NCBI GenBank assembly: GCA_021162125.1
Contig: JAGGZG010000273.1
Coordinates: 1-5,788, forward strand
Origin: Anaerolineae bacterium
Lineage (GTDB): Bacteria > Chloroflexota > Anaerolineae > JACIWR01
Length of the DNA: 5,788 nt
Direction: 5' to 3'
The position numbers and the translations under genes were made by a program. The notes below the pieces were generated by a model. It was not told the origin of the DNA. It worked only from the letters and a program-made list of their open reading frames with translations, and did no database searches. Positions 1 to 5,469 of the stretch are shown here, in pieces (position 1 is the first letter of the stretch; every line of letters starts with the position of its first letter).

Positions 1-152
1 CCCCCCCTCAGTCCCCCCCGCGCGCTGCGCGCGCAGGGGGGAAGCCTGTCCTGGAGCTAGAGGGGGCGTTTGTGCCGCCTCTCTCGCCCCCCCTCAGTCC
101 CCCCCGCGCGCTGCGCGCGCAGGGGGGAAGCCTGTCCTGGAGCTAGAGGGGG
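1..152. repeat. Two direct copies of a GC-rich palindromic repeat (86-bp period)
   Basis: Bases 1-66 and 87-152 are identical over all 66 positions, separated by 20 bases of unrelated sequence (67-86). Each copy starts with a run of seven C, then CTCAGT, and ends CTAGAGGGGG. Within each copy is a strong hairpin: in the first, C14-C19 plus GCGCGC (20-25) pairs with GCGCGC (29-34) plus G36-G41, with a TGC loop and one bulged A. The outer CCCCCTC can pair with the terminal GAGGGGG, so the whole unit is a nested palindrome. The first copy begins at the window edge, so more copies may lie outside. There is no T-tract, so this is not a typical intrinsic terminator for leuA, although the hairpin could stabilise the mRNA 3' end. 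The interval 1-213 contains no credible gene. Confidence 0.9.
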
Positions 153-213
153 GCGCGACCCGTGCATAGCCACTTTGTGAGACAAGCTCGCGAATGGGTT
201 TTGGCAGCGGCGC

Positions 214-1803
214 CTACTGGCTCGCACGTGCCCGTTTCTCCGTCTCACGCCGGGCGGCTATGAGCCGGTTGAGGGCAAACATATACGCCTTAGCACTGGC
301 CACCACGATGTCGGTATCGGCGCCGTGACCGCTGAACACCCGCCGCTCGGCGCCATTCACTGGCTCGTCGGCCTGGATGCGGACGGTCACCCGGCCCACG
401 GCGTCAATCCCTTCGGTCACGGCCTGGACGGAGAACTCGATGAGTTCGTTCGGCTCGCCGATGACGCGATTGATGGCCCTGTAGATGGCGTCCACTGGTC
501 CGGTGCCGTGGTCGGCGTCGCAAAAGACCTGGCCGTTTGGCCCCCGGATGCGAACGGTGGCAGTAGGGATGCTTTGGTTGCCGCAACTGACCTGGACGTG
601 TTCCAGGTGATAAGTTTCCTCGAAGAACATCTGCACTTCGTCGGCGACAATCGCCTCCAGATCGCGGGTATCCACCGTCTTTTTCTTGTCGGCCACTCGC
701 AGGAAGCGTTGATAAACTTTCTCAAACTGGTCATCGTCCAGCATGTAGCCCAGTTCGGCCAACCGGTGGCGCAGCCCGTGACGGCCCGACCGTGCCGACA
801 GGATGATCGCCGAATCGGGGACGCCGACGTCGCGGGGGTTTATGATCTCGTAGGTGGTGCGCTCTTTCAGCACACCGTCCTGGTGGATGCCGGAGGAGTG
901 GGCAAAGGCGTTGGTCCCTACGATGGCCTTGTTTGGCTGCACCGGGATGCCGGTCAACTGGCTGACCAGGCGACTGATGGGGTAGAGGCGGCAGGTATTA
1001 ATGCCGGTATCCAGGCCGAGAAGATCACGGCGGGTCTTGAGGGCCATGACTATCTCCTCCAGCGAGCAGTTGCCCGCCCGCTCGCCGATGCCATTGACGG
1101 TGACCTCCACCTGCCGTGCGCCGTTGAGGATGCCGGCCAGCGTGTTGGCCGTGGCCAGCCCTAAGTCGTTGTGGCAGTGGACGGAGATAGTAGCGCGGTG
1201 GATGTTGGGCACGTTCTCGACGATGCCCCGGATGAGTGCACCGAACTCGCTGGGCATGGTGTAGCCGGTTGTGTCGGGGATATTGACGACGGTGGCGCCG
1301 GCGGCGATGACCGCCTCCAGCACGCGGTAGAGGTAGGCCGGGTCGGCGCGACCGGCATCCTCGGTATAATACTGCACGTCATCCACAAACTTTTTCGCGT
1401 ATTTGACCGCTTCTACGCCCTGTTCCAGCGCCTTTTCGCGGGTAGTGCGCAGTTTATACCGGATGTGAACGTCAGAGACGCCGAGCCCGGTGTGGATCCG
1501 GGGATGAGCGGCGTCTTTCAACGCCTCGGCCGCGGCGTCAATGTCCTCCCGCCGGGCGCGCGTAAGGCCACAGACGATGCAGCCACGAATCTCCTGCGAG
1601 ATGCGCTGCACGGCCAGGAAATCGCCCGGTGAGGAGATGGGAAACCCGGCCTCGATGATGTCCACGCCCATCTCTTCCAGGGCGCGGGCGATCTCCAGTT
1701 TCTCGTCAACGTTAAGCGCCGCCCCGGGCGATTGTTCGCCGTCGCGGAGAGTCGTGTCAAAGATCATAACGGTATTTTGAGCACTAACCCCACTCTCGTC
1801 CAT
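214..1803 (-). CDS. leuA: 2-isopropylmalate synthase (LeuA)
   Basis: This enzyme condenses acetyl-CoA with 2-ketoisovalerate to give 2-isopropylmalate, the committed step of leucine synthesis in the cytosol. The protein is 529 residues, the usual length for the bacterial type with a C-terminal regulatory domain. The N-terminal HMGL-like TIM barrel covers about residues 12-280. It has the signature LRDGEQSPG (19-27, metal ligand D21), the second signature HCHNDLGLATAN (209-220, metal ligands H209 and H211) and GIGERAGN (238-245, ligand N245). The LeuA dimer domain, about residues 395-515, is the leucine-feedback domain and ends with GADTDIVVASAKAY. The ATG at 1803 is chosen because a very strong GGGAGGAGG site lies 4 bases upstream; the internal Met13 has none. 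It is the last gene of the operon, 26 bases after ilvC. In the linker, SARSGRH replaces the common GKHSGRH, a small variation. The related citramalate and homocitrate synthases are less likely given the overall match to LeuA and the ilv context. Confidence 0.96.
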   Translation of the reverse strand: MDESGVSAQNTVMIFDTTLRDGEQSPGAALNVDEKLEIARALEEMGVDIIEAGFPISSPGDFLAVQRISQEIRGCIVCGLTRARREDIDAAAEALKDAAHPRIHTGLGVSDVHIRYKLRTTREKALEQGVEAVKYAKKFVDDVQYYTEDAGRADPAYLYRVLEAVIAAGATVVNIPDTTGYTMPSEFGALIRGIVENVPNIHRATISVHCHNDLGLATANTLAGILNGARQVEVTVNGIGERAGNCSLEEIVMALKTRRDLLGLDTGINTCRLYPISRLVSQLTGIPVQPNKAIVGTNAFAHSSGIHQDGVLKERTTYEIINPRDVGVPDSAIILSARSGRHGLRHRLAELGYMLDDDQFEKVYQRFLRVADKKKTVDTRDLEAIVADEVQMFFEETYHLEHVQVSCGNQSIPTATVRIRGPNGQVFCDADHGTGPVDAIYRAINRVIGEPNELIEFSVQAVTEGIDAVGRVTVRIQADEPVNGAERRVFSGHGADTDIVVASAKAYMFALNRLIAARRETEKRARASQ

Positions 1804-1812
1804 AGAACCTCC
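1804..1812 (-). promoter_or_regulatory. Strong ribosome binding site for leuA
   Basis: The minus strand reads GGGAGGAGG just before TTCT and the leuA ATG (the purine tract extends a few bases beyond the interval given). It is close to an ideal Shine-Dalgarno sequence and fixes the start at 1803 rather than at the internal Met13 codon. It lies in the 26-base gap after the ilvC stop, so leuA can be initiated independently of ilvC. Confidence 0.75.
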
Positions 1813-1821
1813 TCCCGATTA

Positions 1822-1856
1822 GCCATTCGCTATTTGCCATTCGCTATTCGCCAATT
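1822..1856. repeat. Short tandem repeat spanning the ilvC stop codon
   Basis: On the plus strand GCCATTCGCTATT occurs at 1822-1834 and again, identically, at 1836-1848 (14-base period). A partial third unit CGCCAATT follows at 1849-1856. On the coding strand the repeat reads through the ilvC frame and supplies its final residues RIANGK and the TAG stop (1830-1832). This AT-richer, low-complexity block stands out from the GC-rich genes on either side and looks like an inserted or expanded intergenic repeat. Confidence 0.85.
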
Positions 1857-2897
1857 CTCTGGCCGGAGCGCGCGGACCGCTGCGCCCGCCCGCCACATCT
1901 CCGATTCCCGCATCTCCCGCAGTTCGGCCTCCAACTTCTCCTTGTAGTTGGGCGCGCTGTTGGCTTCGAGGACAATCCGCGTTTCCTCGCCGGAGACGAC
2001 GCTGTGATACACTTCCTCGAAGACCGGCAGAACCGCCTCTCGGAATCTATGCCGCCAGTCGAGTGCACCCCGCTGGGCCGTCGTGCTGCAATTGGCGTAC
2101 ATCCAGTCCATGCCGTTCTCGCCGACCAGCCGGATCAGGCTCTGGGTCAACTCCTCGACGGTTTCGTTGAACGCCTCACTGGGGGTATGGCCGTTCTCGC
2201 GGAGCACGTTGTATTGGGCTTCCATGATCCCCGCCAACGCGCCCATCAGAACCCCTCTTTCCCCGGTGAGGTCACTGTATACCTCGTTCTGGAAAGTGGT
2301 GGGGAAAAGATAACCCGAGCCAATCGCAATGCCGACGGCGATGGTTCGCTCTTTCGCGCGGCCCGTGTAGTCCTGGTACACGGCGTAGCTGCTGTTGATG
2401 CCGCTGCCGGCGAGGAAATTGGCCCGCACGCTTCTCCCCGACCCCTTGGGGGCCACCAGAATCACGTCCACAAACTCAGGGGGCACGACGCCCGTCTGAT
2501 CGTTGTACACGATAGCAAAGCCGTGCGAGAAATATAGCGCGTCCCCTTCCTTCAGGCGGGGCTTTATCCTGGGCCACAAGATCATCTGCGCGGCGTCGGA
2601 GACGAGGTACTGGATGATGGTGGCCTTCTCTACGGCTTCCTCGAGGGGGAAGAGCGTCTTGCCGGGTTCCCATCCATCTTTTATCGCTTTCTCCCAGGAG
2701 CGCTTGCGCTCGGGCGACCCGCCCACAATAACGTTGATGCCGTTGTCCTTCATGTTTAGAGCCTGCGCTGGGCCCTGTACTCCGTAACCCAGGACGGCGA
2801 CCACCTCATCACTCAGAACTTCACGGGCCTTTTCCAGCGGAAACTCGTCTCTCGTGACGACATCCTCTACGACCCCTCCAAAATCGATTTTCGCCAT
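1830..2897 (-). CDS. ilvC: Ketol-acid reductoisomerase (KARI, class I fold)
   Basis: It isomerises and reduces acetolactate or acetohydroxybutyrate to the dihydroxy acids for valine/leucine or isoleucine synthesis, using NAD(P)H and Mg2+. The protein has 355 residues. The Rossmann domain (about 15-205) has the dinucleotide motif GYGVQG (37-42), the SHGF motif with H125 and the APKGSGR segment with K151. The C-terminal knotted helical domain holds the likely metal ligands D209 and E213 in SDLTGERG, and E245 and E249 in NETVEE. The cofactor loop after the second strand is GGSPERKRSW (59-68). Its Arg/Lys/Ser content suggests NADPH preference, which is inference. The motifs GINSSYAV, SEAFNETVEE, MDWMY and LRPEN match the subgroup seen in Bacteroidota and in fungal Ilv5, from memory, rather than the commonest bacterial class I type. 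ATG 2897 follows the ilvN stop by two bases, with AAAGGAG inside the end of ilvN, so translation is probably coupled. The C-terminal RIANGK comes from a tandem repeat. Confidence 0.97.
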   Translation of the reverse strand: MAKIDFGGVVEDVVTRDEFPLEKAREVLSDEVVAVLGYGVQGPAQALNMKDNGINVIVGGSPERKRSWEKAIKDGWEPGKTLFPLEEAVEKATIIQYLVSDAAQMILWPRIKPRLKEGDALYFSHGFAIVYNDQTGVVPPEFVDVILVAPKGSGRSVRANFLAGSGINSSYAVYQDYTGRAKERTIAVGIAIGSGYLFPTTFQNEVYSDLTGERGVLMGALAGIMEAQYNVLRENGHTPSEAFNETVEELTQSLIRLVGENGMDWMYANCSTTAQRGALDWRHRFREAVLPVFEEVYHSVVSGEETRIVLEANSAPNYKEKLEAELREMRESEMWRAGAAVRALRPENWRIANGK

Positions 2898-2899
2898 TT

Positions 2900-3418
2900 T
2901 TACTCTCCTTTGACTCGATATTGTGATTTGCCGTTGTTCCCGTTGCTGCCACGCACCATCGCCACCCGTCCGGTGCGCACCATTTCCACGATGCCAAAAG
3001 ACCCCAGCACCTCGACCAGGCCGTCTATCTTTTCCTCAGTACCGGTGACCTCTACCATCAGCGTCTCCAGGCCCACGTCCACCACCCGCGCCCGGAAGGT
3101 CTCCACGATCTGCATCACCTCCGCCCTGGTACTGCCATTCGTCCGTACCTTGATGAGGGCCAGGTCGCGTATTACGGCCGGTCGCTCGGTCACGTCTTCG
3201 ACCTGGATGACGTTGACCAACTTGTAAAGGTTCTGGGCAACTTTCCGTACGTCGGTGCGGGCGCTGTCCACGACGATGGTCATCCGCGAGACGCCGGGCT
3301 GCTCCGTGTGGCCGACGGTCAGGCTCTCGATGTTAAAGGCCCGCCGGCGAAAGAGACTGGCCACCCGGTTCAGCACACCGGGTTTATCCTCTACCAGGGC
3401 AATCAACGTACTTTTCAT
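2900..3418 (-). CDS. ilvN: Acetolactate synthase small (regulatory) subunit
   Basis: This is the regulatory subunit of acetohydroxyacid synthase. It binds the IlvB catalytic subunit, raises its activity and confers valine feedback inhibition. The protein is 172 residues; E. coli IlvH is about 163. An N-terminal ACT domain (about 3-75) contains EDKPGVLNRVASLF, FNIESLTV and SRMTIVV. G14 and N29 align with valine-site residues of E. coli IlvH; the third position is D11, as in many DKPG-type homologues. The C-terminal ALS small-subunit domain (about 82-156) is followed by a polar tail of about 16 residues rich in Gly/Asn (GSNGNNGK). The ATG at 3418 has GAGGAG about 8 bases upstream. The gene starts 17 bases after the ilvB stop and ends 2 bases before ilvC, so it sits in one tight transcription unit. 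The name ilvH would be equally valid. Confidence 0.96.
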   Translation of the reverse strand: MKSTLIALVEDKPGVLNRVASLFRRRAFNIESLTVGHTEQPGVSRMTIVVDSARTDVRKVAQNLYKLVNVIQVEDVTERPAVIRDLALIKVRTNGSTRAEVMQIVETFRARVVDVGLETLMVEVTGTEEKIDGLVEVLGSFGIVEMVRTGRVAMVRGSNGNNGKSQYRVKGE

Positions 3419-3435
3419 CTTCGTTCTCCTCGTTG

Positions 3436-5145
3436 CTATCGGGCCTTGACGGCCGGGGTGGGGCGGCGGATCATCTCGTGCAGGGCTGCGCCAGCCGGGA
3501 CCATGGGGTAAACGTTACCCTCTTCGCCTTCCTGGGCGACCTGGAACTCGATGAAGGCGGGCCCGGGGTGACTTCGCGCCTCGGCGATGGCCTGGTGAGT
3601 CTCCTCCGGGGTGGTGACCCGCCAGCTATGGATACCATAAGCCTCCACCAGCCGGACGAAATCGGGGTTAAGCAGAGAAGTGGACTCGTACCGCTGGTCG
3701 TAGAAGAATTCTTGCCATTGGCGTACCATGCCCAGGTAACCATTATTGAGTAGGGCGATGCGCAGGGGTAGCCGTTCTTGAACCACGGTGGCCAATTCCT
3801 GCATGGTCATCTGGAAACCGCCGTCACCCACGAAAGCCCACACCTCCTTGTCGGGATGGGCAACCTGGGCACCAATGGCCGCTGGCAACCCGAAACCCAT
3901 CGTCCCCAGTCCCCCGGAGGTCATGAGGGTGTGAGGCCGGTTGAGGTGGTAGTACTGGGCCGCCCACATTTGATTCTGGCCGACGTCGGTGGCCACGATG
4001 GCCTCCCCCCCGGTCGCCTCCCAGATGGCATGGACGACCTGGGGAGCCAGGAGGCGACCGTTGCTAGGCCGGTTCACGATGTCCCGGGCCCGGCTTTCCT
4101 CTCGCCAGCGGTTAATCTGCTCCAGCCACTCCTGGTGGGAGGCCGGCTCCACCAGGGGTAAGAGCTGTTCCAGTACCTGGCGCAAGTCACCCAGAATTGC
4201 TACGTCCACTGGCACGATCTTGTTTAGTTCGGCCGCGTCTAAGTCCACGTGAACCTTGCGGGATTTGGGAGCATAATGCTCCAGTCTCCCCGTTACGCGG
4301 TCGTCGAAGCGCATGCCGAAGGCCAGGAGCAGGTCGGCCTCCTGGATGGCCTGGTTCACGAAGACTTCACCGTGCATTCCCATCATCCCCAGGGCCAGGG
4401 GGTGGGATTCGGGGAATCCGCCCTTGCTCAGCAACGTCAAGGCGACGGGGGTCTCCGTTTTTTCGGCGAAAGCCCGGAGTATCTCCATCGCGCCCGACAT
4501 GAGGACGCCGTGACCGGCAAGGATAATGGGACGCTGCGCACCATTGATCAGGTCAGCGGCCTGGCGCACGGCCTCAGGGTCGCCCGGCCCGACGGGCCGA
4601 TAGCCCGGCAACCTGACTTCCTCCTCGGGCGGCACAAAGTCGGTCTCGGCTTTCTGGATATCCTTGGGTATGTCAATGAGCACCGGCCCAGGCCGGCCGG
4701 AGCGGGCGATGTAGAACGCCTCGTGGATGATGTATGCCAGATCGTTCACGTCGGTCACCAGGTAGTTGTGTTTGGTGATGGGCAGGGTGATCCCCGTGAT
4801 GTCGATCTCCTGGAAGGCGTCGAATCCGATCACCGAGGTGGGTACCTGGCCCGTGATGCAGACGATGGGCGAGGAGTCCATCATTGCCGTGGCGATGCCG
4901 GTGACCAGGTTCGTCGCCCCTGGTCCCGAGGTAGCTATGGCCACTCCCACCCGTCCCGAGGCCCGGGCGTAGCCGTCGGCCGCATGGGCCGCGCACTGCT
5001 CGTGGCGAACGAGGACGTGGTGGATGCCATAGTCCCGACGGGGATGGTAAACGTGCATGATGGCTCCTCCGGGGATGCCAAAGACCACCTCCACCCCTTC
5101 TCGCTTCAACATCTCCCAGACGATTTGTGCACCTGTCCGTCTCAT
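3436..5145 (-). CDS. ilvB: Acetolactate synthase large (catalytic) subunit
   Basis: This thiamine diphosphate- and FAD-dependent enzyme condenses two pyruvates to acetolactate, or pyruvate with 2-ketobutyrate to acetohydroxybutyrate. It is the first common step of valine, leucine and isoleucine synthesis. The protein has 569 residues, normal for the family. The N-terminal ThDP-pyrimidine domain (about 1-165) includes FGIPGG and catalytic E49 in VRHEQ. The central FAD-binding domain (about 190-325) has GMRFDDRVTG (277-286). The C-terminal ThDP-pyrophosphate domain (about 370-535) has the motif from GDG (440-442) to NN (467-468), then GMVRQW with W477, the tryptophan of the herbicide and active-site channel. 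HEQC at 48-51 has Cys where Gly or Ala is commoner. The ATG at 5145 follows an 18-base purine tract with several Shine-Dalgarno-like cores. It is first in the operon, 17 bases before ilvN, and is preceded by a 324-base leader region after the leader peptide. Feedback-regulated anabolic function is favoured by the adjacent IlvN. Confidence 0.97.
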   Translation of the reverse strand: MRRTGAQIVWEMLKREGVEVVFGIPGGAIMHVYHPRRDYGIHHVLVRHEQCAAHAADGYARASGRVGVAIATSGPGATNLVTGIATAMMDSSPIVCITGQVPTSVIGFDAFQEIDITGITLPITKHNYLVTDVNDLAYIIHEAFYIARSGRPGPVLIDIPKDIQKAETDFVPPEEEVRLPGYRPVGPGDPEAVRQAADLINGAQRPIILAGHGVLMSGAMEILRAFAEKTETPVALTLLSKGGFPESHPLALGMMGMHGEVFVNQAIQEADLLLAFGMRFDDRVTGRLEHYAPKSRKVHVDLDAAELNKIVPVDVAILGDLRQVLEQLLPLVEPASHQEWLEQINRWREESRARDIVNRPSNGRLLAPQVVHAIWEATGGEAIVATDVGQNQMWAAQYYHLNRPHTLMTSGGLGTMGFGLPAAIGAQVAHPDKEVWAFVGDGGFQMTMQELATVVQERLPLRIALLNNGYLGMVRQWQEFFYDQRYESTSLLNPDFVRLVEAYGIHSWRVTTPEETHQAIAEARSHPGPAFIEFQVAQEGEEGNVYPMVPAGAALHEMIRRPTPAVKAR

Positions 5146-5148
5146 TTT

Positions 5149-5168
5149 CCCTTCTCCTCCTTCTCCTT
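5149..5168 (-). promoter_or_regulatory. Extended purine-rich ribosome binding site for ilvB
   Basis: An unbroken A/G tract lies directly before the ilvB start on the coding strand. It includes AAGGAGG about 10 bases upstream of the ATG and GAAGGG 3 bases upstream, so there are several possible Shine-Dalgarno pairings. The tract follows the repeat-filled leader and would remain largely unstructured, which favours initiation. Confidence 0.65.
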
Positions 5169-5243
5169 AAAAACTTCTTGCTGGCTGTCGCTAGTCTCCC
5201 CCTTGTGTGTTGGTGCTCCTCGTCCGCCCCGCCGGGCGCTAAC

Positions 5244-5264
5244 CCTTCGACTGCGCTCAGGACA
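5244..5264. repeat. Interspersed repeat, CTTCGACTGCGCTCAGG type
   Basis: The plus strand reads CCTTCGACTGCGCTCAGGAC and the following A. From general knowledge this is a widespread intergenic repeat core, known in the reverse orientation as TGTCCTGAGC..AGTCGAAGG, in many GC-rich environmental bacteria. Read on the minus strand it gives the spurious peptide CPERSRR. A degenerate second copy lies 38 bases further on. Confidence 0.7.
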
Positions 5265-5281
5265 AGCCCGCCCGGCTACGA

Positions 5282-5304
5282 GGCTTCGACTGGGCTCAGC
5301 CGAA
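5282..5304. repeat. Second, diverged copy of the CTTCGACTG repeat with hairpin
   Basis: The core CTTCGACTGGGCTCAG is shared with the copy at 5244 apart from one base. This copy ends CCGAA, which lets TTCGGCTG pair with CAGTCGAA on the minus strand (8 pairs including one G:U) around a 4-base AGCC loop. The two copies sit head to tail. Confidence 0.65.
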
Positions 5305-5312
5305 CGGTGGGA

Positions 5313-5329
5313 AGCCCCCTCCGGGGGCT
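5313..5329. repeat. Compact GC hairpin
   Basis: AGCCCCC (5313-5319) and GGGGGCT (5323-5329) are perfect inverted repeats with a 3-base loop. No T-tract follows on either strand, so it is not called a terminator. It is one of a series of palindromes in the leader upstream of ilvB. Confidence 0.7.
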
Positions 5330-5333
5330 CCAG

Positions 5334-5348
5334 AGGCCCGGAGGGCCT
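5334..5348. repeat. Compact GC hairpin
   Basis: AGGCCC (5334-5339) pairs perfectly with GGGCCT (5343-5348) around a GGA loop. It follows the previous hairpin by only four bases, consistent with one composite mobile or REP-like element. Confidence 0.6.
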
Positions 5349-5351
5349 TGC

Positions 5352-5390
5352 GTCTCGTAGGCCCGAACGTTCACGTTCGGGCGAGACTAC
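5352..5390. repeat. Long near-perfect palindrome
   Basis: GCCCGAACGT (5361-5370) and ACGTTCGGGC (5373-5382) form a perfect 10-bp inverted repeat with two bases between the arms. Flanking GTCTC (5352-5356) and GAGAC (5383-5387) extend the stem after a GTAG bulge; alternatively GTAG (5357-5360) pairs with CTAC (5387-5390). It has no U-tract. It is the strongest secondary structure between the attenuator and ilvB. Confidence 0.8.
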
Positions 5391-5419
5391 AGGGGGACCA
5401 CCTGGCTGTCGAACGGCCC

Positions 5420-5449
5420 AAAAATAAAAAAACCGCCCGGTTGGGCGGT
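5420..5449 (-). terminator. Intrinsic terminator (attenuator) upstream of ilvB
   Basis: On the minus strand ACCGCCC (5449-5443) pairs perfectly with GGGCGGT (5438-5432) around an AACC loop. It is followed at once by TTTTTT, A and TTTTT. This is a textbook Rho-independent terminator pointing toward ilvB but placed before it, about 20 bases after the leader-peptide stop. A terminator between a BCAA-rich mini-gene and its biosynthetic operon is most simply an attenuator. The 5' arm and loop are complementary to an earlier leader segment, which would prevent terminator formation when they pair. Confidence 0.93.
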
Positions 5450-5469
5450 GTCTCACTTTTGCCTGTGGT

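Larger units (their letters stand above)
5215..5420. other. Repeat-filled leader segment between attenuator and ilvB
   Basis: The roughly 275 bases between the attenuator and ilvB hold no credible gene. Instead they hold a chain of palindromes: two related CTTCGACTG-type repeats, three compact hairpins (5313-5329, 5334-5348, 5352-5390) and GC-rich connectors. Open frames across it translate to the ACPERSRR-type peptide that is a familiar artefact of this repeat class. Any transcript that passes the attenuator carries this structured RNA ahead of the ilvB ribosome binding site. Whether it does anything beyond being inserted repeat DNA cannot be told from the sequence. Confidence 0.7.

Noticed and set aside
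14..41. Intrinsic terminator for leuA in the C/G-rich hairpin
   Set aside because: The stem is strong but no T-tract follows on either strand, so it cannot be called an intrinsic terminator.
325..1164. 279-codon open frame on the plus strand opposite leuA
   Set aside because: It is a mirror of the conserved leuA coding strand with low-complexity Gly/Val/Asp-rich translation and no motif; leuA fully accounts for this DNA.
4249..5427. 392-codon open frame on the plus strand opposite ilvB
   Set aside because: It is the antisense shadow of the highly conserved ilvB gene in GC-rich DNA. It has no recognisable domain, and its end runs into repeat DNA with the ACPERSRR/LRSGQA artefact peptides.
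5142..5456. 104-codon minus-strand frame overlapping the ilvB start and the attenuator
   Set aside because: It is composed of translated repeats (ACPERSRR), crosses the terminator stem and overlaps the ilvB ribosome binding site, so it is not a plausible gene.
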